From JBAWAP01 sp049589355 (GTDB lineage: Bacteria; Chloroflexota; Anaerolineae; VGOG01), in NCBI GenBank assembly GCA_049589355.1, contig JBAWAP010000083.1:1-47107 (forward strand): a DNA stretch of 47,107 nucleotides, given 5' to 3'. The notes under the pieces were generated by a model, which saw only the letters and a list, made by a program, of their open reading frames with translations, did no database searches and was not told the origin of the DNA. Every line of letters starts with the position of its first letter. Positions within the stretch are counted from its first letter, which is position 1. Shown piece by piece: positions 34,295 through 42,836 of this stretch. The position numbers and the translations under genes are program-made.

Positions 34295-34851
34295 AATGGA
34301 TCACCCCCTCCCCTATCGAGGATGTGGCGCAAGAAGACTAGGCTACGGTGTTGGAGAGACTTAATGGCTCCTTCGGATTTACCGAGAATCTGGGCTGTCT
34401 CGGCGTTGCTCAAGCCTTCGATGAATCTGAGGATGATCACCTGCTGTTGCTCCTCTGTCAGTCTTAACAGGGCCCGTTGCAATCGTTCCTGGGTGAGCTT
34501 TGTCTCAGCGGGAACTTCCGGGCCGTCGTACGCAGGTAAGTGCTTCTCTTCCAAGGGCAAATGATTGCGCACTGCCTGGCGGCGGTAGTAGTCAGTCACG
34601 CTGTTTTTGGCGATGCGAAAAAGCCAGGCCAGGAAAGATTTTTCTTCACGCGAGCGGCAGGAGCGAATCCCCTCTACCATCTTTAAGAAGACATCGTCAG
34701 TGAGGTCCTCGGCGTCCTGGACATTGCTGACCCGATAGTAGATATAGCTATAGACATCTCTGTAGTAGAGTTCGCAAAGCTCAGCCAATGCCTCAGGCTC
34801 GTAGCGCTTAGCTCTTTCGACAATGGCTAATGTGTCACTCTTCTGTGGCAA
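34291..34851 (-). CDS. ECF-type RNA polymerase sigma-70 factor
   Basis: 186 residues from TTG 34851 (AAGGAG seven bases upstream); an in-frame TTG at 34893 would place coding sequence over a TATATTAT promoter-like stretch and is less likely. Region 2: ELYYRDVYSYIYYRVSNVQDAEDLTDDVFLKM, and FLAWLFRIAKNSVTDYYRR. Region 4: LTEEQQQVIILRFIEGLSNAETAQILGKSEGAIKSLQHR. It heads the operon anti-sigma, rhodanese, ccdA, DUF2318, permease, ATPase, selenothioredoxin, so the redox genes are probably its regulon. Confidence 0.93.
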   Translation of the reverse strand: MPQKSDTLAIVERAKRYEPEALAELCELYYRDVYSYIYYRVSNVQDAEDLTDDVFLKMVEGIRSCRSREEKSFLAWLFRIAKNSVTDYYRRQAVRNHLPLEEKHLPAYDGPEVPAETKLTQERLQRALLRLTEEQQQVIILRFIEGLSNAETAQILGKSEGAIKSLQHRSLVFLRHILDRGGGDPL

Positions 34852-34949
34852 AAGATGACTCCTTGCCAATAATATAGACGCACGAGTCGCCAAAAAGATA
34901 CGGGCAAATATCAGCCGGCTCGTCTTGCTGGTTTAGTCCAATAAGCAAG

Positions 34950-34979
34950 GGAAGGTGGCAGTCTCGACGGCCACCTTCC
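34950..34979 (-). terminator. Hairpin, likely terminator of the 36133-35180 gene pair
   Basis: GGAAGGTGGC (34950-34959) and GCCACCTTCC (34970-34979), perfect 10-bp stem; read on the minus strand it is followed by CTTGCTTATT. It separates those genes from the sigma operon. Confidence 0.65.
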
Positions 34980-35034
34980 TCGCTGGTTATGCCATAATGC
35001 TATTCCACGAAGCAGACTTTTATTAGCCTGGCAC

Positions 35035-35115
35035 TTAGAGCTTCGGGTGGGCCTGTACTCCCAAGAGGAGAGCAATCGTTAGGACCAGTCCGCTGCCCAA
35101 CAGGCAGCCGCTCAT
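35035..35115 (-). CDS. Possible 26-residue hydrophobic peptide
   Basis: ATG 35115 to TAA 35035 encodes a short single-helix peptide (SGCLLGSGLVLTIALLLGV). It lies 64 bp after the end of the 35180 gene on the same strand. The reading frame is open for further residues upstream without an obvious start. No family and no clear ribosome site; listed because the hydrophobic run looks non-random. Confidence 0.25.
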   Translation of the reverse strand: MSGCLLGSGLVLTIALLLGVQAHPKL

Positions 35116-35179
35116 CTTGCCCAAAGCTGACCCCGGCTCGGTGTAGTATTGGCTACATTGGACATGGTCTTCATGCCCA

Positions 35180-35779
35180 TTACCTCTTTCTGGTTGGTTC
35201 ACCCACCAACACTCCGCCGGGAGGCAGGTCGTGGCCTGGAGCGATGATCACCCCGCCACCAGCGGCCCCGCTGGCTTCCCCGGGCTCCTGTTCGGCCATC
35301 TCCTTATAGCTCGGCTGCTCCACAAGGGCCGAGAGCGTCTCCCACTCGACGGGGCTGATGGCATAGCTCTCCGCGCGTTCCAGGATTCGCTGGACCAGGA
35401 CCTTTTGGATCAGGGTTTCCAGCTCTTGCCCACTGTGAAAAGGCATCCAGTTCACTTGGGCATCCCTGATGAAGACCCTAGCGGCTGGAGTGCGGGCCGT
35501 CTCTTCTTTGAGGAAGGCCAATGTAGTCTTCCATGCCCGCTGTGCAGTGATCAGCTCCAAACCCATGGGCGCTCTGATGTCCGTGCCGAGGAGCAGCACG
35601 TAGAAATCACAAGCCCGAACGGCTTCAAGGGCAGGAGCCAGGGGCTTGCCCTGTTTTGGCGTGCGCTTGATGGTCCAGCTCAGGGAAACCGGCAGCCGGG
35701 CCACTGCTTGGCCGACGCTCTCCCGTTCGGCCTCCAGGTCGGGGCCAGCGCTGACAAACAGCCGCAGTCGCTCTGCCAT
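35180..35779 (-). CDS. Uncharacterised protein resembling DUF4062-type N-terminal domains
   Basis: 199 residues from ATG 35779 (GAGGG upstream). LRLFVSAGPDLEAERESVGQAVARL, then DFYVLLLGTDIRAPMGLELITAQRA with later FIRDAQVNW, resembles the Rossmann-like DUF4062/TIR-related domains that begin with VFVSS..DL..ER. The C-terminal part is low complexity (GEASGAAGGG, PGHDLPPGG). DUF4062 domains occur in signalling and defence proteins, but no catalytic Glu or effector partner is evident. Paired with the zinc-ribbon gene 45 bp upstream. Function unknown. Confidence 0.65.
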   Translation of the reverse strand: MAERLRLFVSAGPDLEAERESVGQAVARLPVSLSWTIKRTPKQGKPLAPALEAVRACDFYVLLLGTDIRAPMGLELITAQRAWKTTLAFLKEETARTPAARVFIRDAQVNWMPFHSGQELETLIQKVLVQRILERAESYAISPVEWETLSALVEQPSYKEMAEQEPGEASGAAGGGVIIAPGHDLPPGGVLVGEPTRKR

Positions 35780-35830
35780 CTTCAACCCTCGCTTAGCCCT
35801 TCTCTACCACTGCCATGGGAAAGGCACAGC

Positions 35831-36133
35831 CTAGGCCCGCCTGCCTCTTAGCCTTTCTCTGGCCTCCCGGCAGTAGGGGCACTCGCTGCCACTGTACTCT
35901 CGCCCGCACGTTCCACAGGTCTTTGCGACCGGTTCTCGTCCTTCGCCGATCGTGGCAACGATCAGAATCAGATCCCGACCCTCATATCTAGCCAACCAGT
36001 CCCTCAGATGAACACCTCCCACGGCCCACCCTCTTTCTTCGTCGAGGCGCTGGAGAGGGCCGCGCAGCACACCGGCCCCCATCTCCTGGGCTCTGATAGC
36101 TAGCTCCTGGACACTGGATTTTGGAATAGTCAT
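35831..36133 (-). CDS. Small zinc-ribbon protein, function unknown
   Basis: 100 residues, ATG 36133, AAGGAG upstream. The C-terminus has CGTCGREYSGSECPYC, a four-Cys zinc ribbon, followed by a basic RERLRGRRA tail. The N-terminal 60 residues include a VQELAIRAQEMGAG helix and LILIVATIGEG strand. It precedes the DUF4062-like gene on the same strand and may form a two-gene unit with it. Confidence 0.65.
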   Translation of the reverse strand: MTIPKSSVQELAIRAQEMGAGVLRGPLQRLDEERGWAVGGVHLRDWLARYEGRDLILIVATIGEGREPVAKTCGTCGREYSGSECPYCREARERLRGRRA

Positions 36134-36287
36134 GCCAAGGGTCTCCTTCTCAACGTGGGGGCGCGGCCTTGCATTTGCTCCCGATGGGGCATATCAGCCC
36201 GCTTTTCCAACCTTCATTAGGGCAACCGTAAGGGTGCGCCCTTGCCATCAAAATAATACGCCGTGATTATAGCTGCTTTCAACTGAA

Positions 36288-36317
36288 TTGGCAAACCTGA
36301 AAGAGAATGATATAATT
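36288..36317 (+). promoter_or_regulatory. Promoter of the HExxH protein
   Basis: TTGGCA (36288-36293), 18-bp spacer, TATAAT (36312-36317). The 330-bp gap 36134-36463 otherwise holds a short hairpin ACCAGGA/TCCTGGT (36410-36430) just upstream of the start, which could affect translation. Confidence 0.65.
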
Positions 36318-36463
36318 GCACGAAACCAGAACTGTCGGTGCAAAAGTATCTCCTGGTGGCACAGTTTGGCCATGAAACGTGAGAAGGTGATGCGTGCTGC
36401 GTGTTCTGTACCAGGAGGTCAAATCCTGGTTTGATGTATTGGGTTATTCGAGGAGGAAGGGGA

Positions 36464-37687
36464 ATGAGAAGCAGATTTGTCCTGGTTATATTGTCGCTGG
36501 TTCTGTTTGCAATGGTATCCTCTCTCGTCCTGGCTCAAGGGGATATCACCGTCACCACCAATACTTACGAGTACAGCTTCCCCAAGGAAATTGTGTTTCA
36601 TCTGATGGCCGAGAGCAACAGCGAGATCAACACGATTACCTTGATGTACAGGGTGGGTGATGAACCCGTCACCAACCGAGCCTATCCTGAGTTCAGCCCC
36701 GCCAAACAGGTAAAAGCTGAATACATCTGGCGATTGCAGCGGGGGGAAATCCCTCCCGGCTCCGACGTAGAGTACTACTGGCAGATAGAGGATGCGGCTG
36801 GCAACGCTCTGGAGACCGAGCCCATCGCTTTCACCTACATGGACGATCGCTTCACTTGGCAGAGCCTGAACGAGGGGAAGATCATCCTGTATTGGTACGA
36901 TGCTGACCAAGCCTTCGGTCGAGAGCTTCTGAGCAGCGCTGTGGAATCCCTGGCCCGTCTGGAAGAGAACGTGGGCGTGGAGTTGGGAAAGCCCGTCAAG
37001 ATCATCGTTTACCAGAGCAAGGCCGACATGCAAGAGGCTCTCATCTCGCAGGGCGCGATCTTCGAGGAACAGATAATCACTCTGGGCACGGTAGTAGCTC
37101 CGGACACCGTGCTCCTGCATGGCACCCACCAGGATGTGGACAGGACCATTGCTCACGAGCTCACTCATGTTGTAGTCGGCTTGGCCACCGAGAACCCCTA
37201 TGTTGAAATACCCGCCTGGCTCAACGAGGGGCTGGCCATGTATAATGAGGGAGAACTGCGGAGCGGCAATGCTCAGGCCCTGGCGGAGGGCATCCGCGAG
37301 AACAGGCTTATCTCCGTCCGCTCCCTCACATCAGTTACTGGCAACCCTGCTGAGGTTAACCTTTTCTACGGAGAGGCGTATAGTGTAGTTGACTTCCTGC
37401 TCAAAACCTACGGCAGGGAGAAGATGAGCGAACTGCTGAAGGTCTTCAAAGAGGGGGCCCTGGCCGACGACGCCCTGATGGAGATCTACGGCCTCGACCA
37501 GGACGAGCTGGACGCCCAATGGCGCGAGAGCATTGGCGTGCCGCCGCGGGGGGAGGCAGGAGGGGAGATTACGCCGGAGGCCCCAGAAGCGAAGAAGCCA
37601 GCAGGAGGTCCTTGCTGGGGTGCGCTACCAGCGCTGGCCTTGGCAGTCCTGTCTTTCTTGCTCAAGCTTCGGCTGGGGTTCCACTGA
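36464..37687 (+). CDS. Secreted HExxH zinc metallopeptidase-like protein (peptidase MA type)
   Basis: 407 residues from ATG 36464 (GAGGAGGAAGGGG upstream). Signal peptide (FVLVILSLVLFAMVSSLVLAQ), an Ig-like N-terminal domain (~25-130), then a gluzincin-type domain with H-E-L-T-H in TIAHELTHVVVG and the downstream Glu in PAWLNEGLAMYNEG, followed by FYGEAYSVVDFLLKTYG. The Glu in NEGLA fits the third zinc ligand of the peptidase MA family. A Pro/Glu-rich linker leads to a C-terminal hydrophobic helix (ALPALALAVLSFLLKL), so it may be membrane-held outside. It converges with the ccm operon. Confidence 0.87.
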   Translation: MRSRFVLVILSLVLFAMVSSLVLAQGDITVTTNTYEYSFPKEIVFHLMAESNSEINTITLMYRVGDEPVTNRAYPEFSPAKQVKAEYIWRLQRGEIPPGSDVEYYWQIEDAAGNALETEPIAFTYMDDRFTWQSLNEGKIILYWYDADQAFGRELLSSAVESLARLEENVGVELGKPVKIIVYQSKADMQEALISQGAIFEEQIITLGTVVAPDTVLLHGTHQDVDRTIAHELTHVVVGLATENPYVEIPAWLNEGLAMYNEGELRSGNAQALAEGIRENRLISVRSLTSVTGNPAEVNLFYGEAYSVVDFLLKTYGREKMSELLKVFKEGALADDALMEIYGLDQDELDAQWRESIGVPPRGEAGGEITPEAPEAKKPAGGPCWGALPALALAVLSFLLKLRLGFH

Positions 37688-37789
37688 TACTGTAAATCTG
37701 ACCAGGGCGCAGATCGAAGGAGATATAGGAGAGAGAATGGAAGGGAGAAGTCTATCGGCGAGTGACGGACGCGATCAGGGCAATCTTAA

Positions 37790-37823
37790 CAAAAAAGCGC
37801 CATCGGCTGTTACGGCGATGGCG
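37790..37823 (-). terminator. Intrinsic terminator of the ccm operon
   Basis: On the minus strand CGCCATCG (37823-37816), loop, CGATGGCG (37805-37798), then CTTTTTTGTT. The ccmD stop codon lies in the loop. Confidence 0.88.
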
Positions 37824-38034
37824 GAGCTGGGTCGTTTGTCTGATCTCTTTCTGTGGTGAAATCCCATTCTTCTCCTTCTCTCACGTCCTCTCTCGAACGG
37901 CTCTCCAGAGCCCTCCTCAGGGCCTCAACCTCCCTTCGCAGTCTTTTCTGCCGTTGGGCAATGCTGAGGACAAAGGCGAAGGTCACTACCCAAAAAACTG
38001 CGTAGGCGGCGAAAAGGTAAACCAGATTATCCAT
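37810..38034 (-). CDS. ccmD: CcmD-like small membrane protein
   Basis: 74 residues: an N-terminal helix (LVYLFAAYAVFWVVTFAFVLSIA), then a basic/acidic coiled stretch (RQKRLRREVEALRRALES). The size, one-helix topology and position 14 bp after ccmC fit CcmD, which helps release heme-bound CcmE from CcmC in System I. Sequence conservation in this family is low, so the call rests on topology and context. Confidence 0.75.
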   Translation of the reverse strand: MDNLVYLFAAYAVFWVVTFAFVLSIAQRQKRLRREVEALRRALESRSREDVREGEEWDFTTERDQTNDPAPPSP

Positions 38035-38048
38035 TGTCCATAACCTCC

Positions 38049-38795
38049 TTAGTTGGTCAGGTGGTCAGGTGGTCCTTGGTCAGGTGATCGGGTGTAAGGT
38101 GCCCCTTCTGACCATCCGACCATCTGACTACGTAACCATCTGACCATATCAGCCAACTGCTCCAGACGCACGCGATGGGTAAGAAGAGCAAAATAGAGCA
38201 AGGTGAAGGCCCCGATGCAGAATAGCAAAGTGGTCAGCATTGGTGGGGCCAGGTTGAAACCCTGGCTCTCTAGGATTACCGGATGAATAGTCCGCCACCA
38301 ACGGATAGCCATGAAGGTGATGGGCACGCTGGTGAAGCCCACGATGCCGTGGACGGCAGCGAACCGGGCTCGGCGGGCCTCATCGTCAATGGCGTTCCGG
38401 AGCATCAGATAAGAGATGTAGATCAACCATAAGATGGTGCTGGTGGTAAGGCGGGGATCCCAGGTCCACCATACGTTCCAGGCTACTTTGGCCCAGATGG
38501 ACCCGCTGATGATGGCCATGGTGATAAATGTCACCCCTACCTCTACCGAGGAGAGAGATAGAATGTCCCATGTTCGCGCTCCCTTCCAAAGGTAAGCAGC
38601 GCTCACGATCAGGGTGACGAAGAAGGCGAAGAAGCCCACCCAGGCCGAGGATACATGGAAATAAAAAACGCGCTGCATATCGCCCATAACCCGCTCAGTT
38701 GGGGCGTAGATGAAGACCAGGTAGAGCGCTGCTATGATGGCGATAGCGCTGGCCCAGTTGAGAAAATTGCTGAGGCGATAGTTTTTGGGGTTCAC
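38049..38795 (-). CDS. ccmC: Heme exporter/handling protein CcmC
   Basis: 248 residues with six hydrophobic segments. The tryptophan-rich heme-binding motif WNVWWTWDPRLT is intact, with flanking His in FYFHVSSAWVGFF and AVHGIVGF. CcmC passes heme to CcmE on the outer face of the membrane. The C-terminal tail after LADMVRWLRSQM is encoded by a GGTCAGGTGGTCAG-type tandem repeat and is probably not conserved. Confidence 0.94.
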   Translation of the reverse strand: MNPKNYRLSNFLNWASAIAIIAALYLVFIYAPTERVMGDMQRVFYFHVSSAWVGFFAFFVTLIVSAAYLWKGARTWDILSLSSVEVGVTFITMAIISGSIWAKVAWNVWWTWDPRLTTSTILWLIYISYLMLRNAIDDEARRARFAAVHGIVGFTSVPITFMAIRWWRTIHPVILESQGFNLAPPMLTTLLFCIGAFTLLYFALLTHRVRLEQLADMVRWLRSQMVGWSEGAPYTRSPDQGPPDHLTN

Positions 38796-38840
38796 AAAGA
38801 CCTCCTAACAAACTCCAACTTCCAACCTCCGATTTCCAAT

Positions 38841-39512
38841 TCACTCCTCCACCACGTAATCGAAGGTCATGAAAGACATGGCCAAGAATATCACGTCGAA
38901 GGCGACGAGCAGCCTCAGCCAATGAGCTATTTCTGAGAATGGGCGGCCGTCGAGGATGCCTCCGGTGGCCTTGACGGCGGCGATCATGGCCGGCACCACG
39001 ACGGGAAAGAGCAGGACAGGCAACATCACCTCCCGCGCCCGGGTGTGGACGGCCATCGCCGAGAAGAGTGTACCCACCCCGGCGAAGCCAAGGGTGCCCA
39101 AAATGACGATTAGGATCAACACAGGCTCGAAGAGGGAGACGTTGAACAGGACAGAGAAAAGCGGGAGAATTATGGCCTCCACTATGGACATGAAGATGAC
39201 GTTCCCCAGCATTTTGCCGAAGTAGATAGCACTGCGATCCACTGGGCATAGCAGTAAGCCTTCCAGGCAACCCTTGTCTTTCTCCAGAGCGAAAGAGCGG
39301 CTCAGCCCCAACATCCCAGCGAAGGCGAAGGTCACCCAGAGGACACCAGGAGCCACCTTTCGCACGTCCTCGACCCGCAGTTCGAAGGCAAAGTTGAAGA
39401 TCACGATCACCAGCAGGGCGAAGACGAACATGGAGCTGAGCATCTCCTTGGTGCGCAGCTCGACTGCCACGTCCTTCTGGACGATGTCCAGCACTCTCCG
39501 CAGGAATCTCAT
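38841..39512 (-). CDS. ccmB: CcmB, ABC permease of cytochrome c maturation
   Basis: 223 residues with six hydrophobic stretches and the CcmB N-terminus RVLDIVQKDVAVELRTKEML. FVFALLVIVIFNFAFEL and DKGCLEGLLLCPVDRSAIYFGKML are family-typical. Overlaps ccmA by four bases (ATGA). Works with CcmA to release holo-CcmE from CcmC. Confidence 0.93.
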   Translation of the reverse strand: MRFLRRVLDIVQKDVAVELRTKEMLSSMFVFALLVIVIFNFAFELRVEDVRKVAPGVLWVTFAFAGMLGLSRSFALEKDKGCLEGLLLCPVDRSAIYFGKMLGNVIFMSIVEAIILPLFSVLFNVSLFEPVLILIVILGTLGFAGVGTLFSAMAVHTRAREVMLPVLLFPVVVPAMIAAVKATGGILDGRPFSEIAHWLRLLVAFDVIFLAMSFMTFDYVVEE

Positions 39513-40240
39513 CGCCCCACCCCAGCGTGAAACGTAAAACGTGAAACGTCAAGAAAGCGGCGGTATGTCTCTCGAAAGCTGGCTAAATCCAGCCGGCTCT
39601 TATCTGCCTGGTATACGATGTGACCGTTGACCAGAATGGCGGCTCGATCACAGAGCTCCAGGCCCTGCTCCAGGTTGTGAGTGGTCATCAGCACGGTGCG
39701 CGATCTCCCGACGAGGGCCACCAGCACTTCCCTCAGCACTTCCATGGCTTGCTGATCCAGGCCAGTATAAGGCTCGTCCAATAGTAGGAGAGTGGGGTCA
39801 TGCAAGAGGGCCCGGGCGATGGATAGGCGCTGCTGCATACCATGGGAGAAGGTGCGCACCAGGTCGTGGCGGCGATGATCCAGGCCCACGCGTTGCAGGA
39901 GGGCGGTGATGCGTTCCTCCAATTCGGGCACCTCGTACATCCGGCCATAAAAGCGCAGATTCTCCTCGGCCGAAAGGTCCTCGTAGAGGAGGGTCTGATG
40001 GGAAGCCAGACCGATGCGCTGGCGGACCTCGGTGCCCTGCTTAACCAGATCACAACCGGCTATGCGCACACTGCCCTTCGTAGGCCTGGTCAGAGTGGCC
40101 AGGACACGGATTAGGGTAGTCTTGCCCGCCCCGTTGGGGCCCACCAGGGTCAGGAACTCCCCCTCGGCCACGTCCAGGTCAACGCCCCCCAAGGCCACCT
40201 TGCTGCCGAAGGATTTGACCAGGCCTCGCACCTCAATCAT
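39509..40240 (-). CDS. ccmA: CcmA, ABC ATPase of cytochrome c maturation
   Basis: 243 residues: Walker A GPNGAGKTTLIR, Q-loop ASHQTLLYEDLS, signature FSHGMQQRLSIARAL, Walker B LLLLDEPYTGLD, switch MTTHNLEQG. Overlaps ccmF by 8 bases and ccmB by 4, so the operon is translationally coupled. ATP hydrolysis by CcmAB frees heme-loaded CcmE. Confidence 0.95.
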   Translation of the reverse strand: MIEVRGLVKSFGSKVALGGVDLDVAEGEFLTLVGPNGAGKTTLIRVLATLTRPTKGSVRIAGCDLVKQGTEVRQRIGLASHQTLLYEDLSAEENLRFYGRMYEVPELEERITALLQRVGLDHRRHDLVRTFSHGMQQRLSIARALLHDPTLLLLDEPYTGLDQQAMEVLREVLVALVGRSRTVLMTTHNLEQGLELCDRAAILVNGHIVYQADKSRLDLASFRETYRRFLDVSRFTFHAGVGR

Positions 40241-42254
40241 CGCCTACCCACCCTCCTGCTTCCTGCTTCTTGCCCCCTACCCCTTGCTTTGAGCTTTCCT
40301 GTCCTTCAGGCCAGATAGCCACGGCAGCGCCCAAGAGCAGAAGTCCCCCGCCGATCCAGAGCCACACGACCAAGGGATTAATCAGGATTTGGAAGGTGGC
40401 TGAACCATCCTCAGCAAAGCCAGCCAGGATAACGTATAGATCCTCCTTGAGGCTGGTACGGATGGCTACCTCGGTCACCCATTGCTCCACGTTCCAGTGG
40501 AAGTTCTTCTCCGGAAACAGAGTGGCTATCCTCTTACTGCCCCGGTAAACGCCCAGCAGGGTTGCGAACCGATGCTTGGCTGGAGTAGCCTGGGCCTCAA
40601 ACTTCTCATACTCCAGAGTGTAATCTTTAACCGTTACCCTCTCGCCCTTCGCTAAGGCGACCTGATACTCGGTCTGATAAAGGGAGGAGCCCACAACTCC
40701 CACGGTGATGATGGCCATGCTCAAGTGGACAAGGTAGCCGCCGTAGCGCCTCCGGTTCTTGGTTATCAGCCGCCCCAGGGCCAACAGATAGCCCTCTCCC
40801 GTCGAGTGGCGGCGGGCTATCGTGCCCCGCAGAAATTCCCAGAGGATAACGCTCGCCACGAAGGCACAAACAGTGAAAGACAAAAGGGCAAAAGGATCTC
40901 TGATTCGCAGAACGAAGATCACCACAGCGAAGGCCAGGGCCATGATGCCAGGATAGAGCAGGCTTCGCAGGAAGCGCCCCGATGCAGTCCGTCGCCAGCC
41001 CAGCAGAGGACAGATACCGATGAGGAGGACGAGGGCCAAGGCTAGAGGGGTGAAGACGTGCTCGAAGAAGGAGGCCCCCAGGGCTACCTGTGCACCTTGC
41101 ACGATCTCGCTGACGGTGGGGAACACAGTGCCGATAAACACCGCCAAAGCCAGCCCGCCAAAGAGAAGGTTGTTGAGAAGAAAGCTAGCCTCGCGGGAAA
41201 GCAGCGACTTCAGTTCACCTTTGCTAGCCAGTTCTCGACGCCGGTAGAGAGTCAGGGCAAAAGAAAGAGCCAGGACAATAGCAAGGAAGGCCAGGAAGTA
41301 GTAACCTATGACTGACTCGCCGAAGGCATGGACCGACTGGATGATACCGCTCCTGGTGACGAAGGTGGCGAAGATACAGAGGACGAAGGTCAGGCTGATA
41401 AGTACGATGTTCCAAACTTTGAACATCCCTCGCCGCTCCTGCATCGTCGCCGAGTGCAAGAGGGCCGTACCTACCAGCCAGGGGATGAGGGAGGAGTTCT
41501 CCACCGGGTCCCAGCCCCAATATCCTCCCCAGCCCAGTTCCAAGTAGGACCACCAGGCACCCATGATGATGCCCAGGCCCAGGAAGAGCCAGGCGAAGAG
41601 GTTCCAGCGCCGGATGCCCCGTATCCATCCCTCACCCAACCTTCCCGTTATGAGGGCGGCGATGGCGAAGGCGAAGGGTACGGTGTACGCGGCGTAGCCT
41701 ATGAATACAACAGGAGGGTGGATGATCATCCAGAAGTTCTCCAGCAAGGGGTTCATGCCAAAACCTTCGGCGGGCCTGCTGGGAGAGGTGGCGAAGGGAT
41801 TGGAAGCAAAGACCAGAAGGAAGGCAAAGAAGGCCTGGCAAAAAGCCAACACCGCCAGCGCGTAGGGCTTGAGTTCCTGGCTCCAACCCTCCCCCCTCTC
41901 TTTCCCCCCCCAACGGGGGGGGAGGGTTATGAGGAGGGAGAAAATGGTCAAGAGCCACAGCCAGAGGAGAAGAGATCCCTCTTGTCCGGCCCAGAAGGCG
42001 GAGAGAGTATAGATCGTGGGCAAGTAGGTGCTGACGTACCGGTACACATACTTAACCTGAAAGTCGCGGGTTATCAGCAGATAGATCAAGATGGCCGAGG
42101 CCAAGGTGACCAACGCTGCTACTGCCACAATCCCTTTTTGGGCGCTCCCTGCCAGCTTCGCGGACCCACGCCGGGCTTCTAAGATCGAGGCTATTGCAGT
42201 ATAGATAGAAATCACCAAGGCTAGTTCCAGAGCTCCATAGCCAACACTGGTCAT
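40233..42254 (-). CDS. ccmF: CcmF, heme lyase of cytochrome c maturation
   Basis: 673 residues, ATG 42254 after GGAGGTAAG. Many hydrophobic helices, the HPPVVFIGYAAYTVPFAFA segment, and the heme-handling WWD motif WGGYWGWDPVENSSLIPWL. The C-terminal soluble domain (YSLEYEKFEAQ-like DYTLEYEKFEAQ) is present. Near residue 110 a palindromic repeat (41885-41928) encodes LPPRWGGKERGEGW within a loop. No ccmH or ccmG gene accompanies it in this operon. Confidence 0.95.
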   Translation of the reverse strand: MTSVGYGALELALVISIYTAIASILEARRGSAKLAGSAQKGIVAVAALVTLASAILIYLLITRDFQVKYVYRYVSTYLPTIYTLSAFWAGQEGSLLLWLWLLTIFSLLITLPPRWGGKERGEGWSQELKPYALAVLAFCQAFFAFLLVFASNPFATSPSRPAEGFGMNPLLENFWMIIHPPVVFIGYAAYTVPFAFAIAALITGRLGEGWIRGIRRWNLFAWLFLGLGIIMGAWWSYLELGWGGYWGWDPVENSSLIPWLVGTALLHSATMQERRGMFKVWNIVLISLTFVLCIFATFVTRSGIIQSVHAFGESVIGYYFLAFLAIVLALSFALTLYRRRELASKGELKSLLSREASFLLNNLLFGGLALAVFIGTVFPTVSEIVQGAQVALGASFFEHVFTPLALALVLLIGICPLLGWRRTASGRFLRSLLYPGIMALAFAVVIFVLRIRDPFALLSFTVCAFVASVILWEFLRGTIARRHSTGEGYLLALGRLITKNRRRYGGYLVHLSMAIITVGVVGSSLYQTEYQVALAKGERVTVKDYTLEYEKFEAQATPAKHRFATLLGVYRGSKRIATLFPEKNFHWNVEQWVTEVAIRTSLKEDLYVILAGFAEDGSATFQILINPLVVWLWIGGGLLLLGAAVAIWPEGQESSKQGVGGKKQEAGGWVGDD
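41885..41928. repeat. In-frame palindromic repeat inside ccmF
   Basis: AACCCTCC (41885-41892) and GGAGGGTT (41921-41928), inner C8 (41904-41911) and G8 (41915-41922). Same design and similar peptide (PPRWGG) as the repeat in valS at 6130-6180. Confidence 0.75.
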
Positions 42255-42336
42255 GAAAACTTACCTCCGTTTGCCAGCCTAAAGGTGCAATGCATTTCAA
42301 GAAGTGCGTTGCATCTGGCCTGCTGACATTGACTGA

Positions 42337-42762
42337 TCACTGATCACTGACCACTGACTCTGCGGTGGCCGTTGCCGCCTCTTCGTATTTGGAGGGGCAC
42401 TTGAGGAGCAGGTTGTTGGCTTCGAAAGATTGCCCTTCGATGTATCTGCCCTCGACTACGGCCTCAGCGCCATCCCGGAGCATGTCGGGGCGGGGGCCGT
42501 TATAGATCACGGCTAGGCTCCCACTATCGTCGGCGATCTTGAATCTGAGCATCAACTCTTGAGCGTTCCACTCGATGGTCTCTCCCATGACAGTCCCAGC
42601 GACTCTAACTATGCGCTCCGAAGGCCCCTTGGCCTTCACTTCCTCCACGGTCAGGTAATAGGCTGTCGAGCCCCCGATGCTGCTGACGATGAGATAGCCC
42701 ACCGTCAACACTATGATGGCTCCGCCGATGATGAACTTGCTTCGTGCTCTAAGTGCGGTCAT
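42337..42762 (-). CDS. ccmE: CcmE, heme chaperone of the CxxxY type
   Basis: 141 residues from ATG 42762 (AGAGGAT upstream). One N-terminal helix (FIIGGAIIVLTVGYLIVSSI) then an OB-fold: VRVAGTVMGETIEW, FKIADDSGSLAVIYNGPRPDMLRDGAEAVVEG. The heme-attachment motif reads C122-P-S-K-Y126 instead of HxxxY, the variant known from archaea and some sulfate reducers. First gene of the ccm operon. The C-terminus is encoded by a TGATCACTG-type tandem repeat (42330-42356). Confidence 0.92.
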   Translation of the reverse strand: MTALRARSKFIIGGAIIVLTVGYLIVSSIGGSTAYYLTVEEVKAKGPSERIVRVAGTVMGETIEWNAQELMLRFKIADDSGSLAVIYNGPRPDMLRDGAEAVVEGRYIEGQSFEANNLLLKCPSKYEEAATATAESVVSDQ

Positions 42763-42794
42763 TAGCAATCCTCTTTATTCCTTTACCCAAGGAG

Positions 42795-42823
42795 ACTATA
42801 GCATAAAAGCACCCTTGTGTCAA
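42795..42823 (-). promoter_or_regulatory. Promoter of the ccm operon
   Basis: On the minus strand TTGACA (42823-42818), 17-bp spacer, TATAGT (42800-42795), 33 bp ahead of the ccmE ATG. Confidence 0.85.
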
Positions 42824-42836
42824 TCTTGATATTCTC

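Noticed and set aside
35180..36133. Anti-phage defence pair (DUF4062-like plus zinc ribbon)
   Set aside because: No effector domain or catalytic residue set is visible, so a defence function would be a guess.
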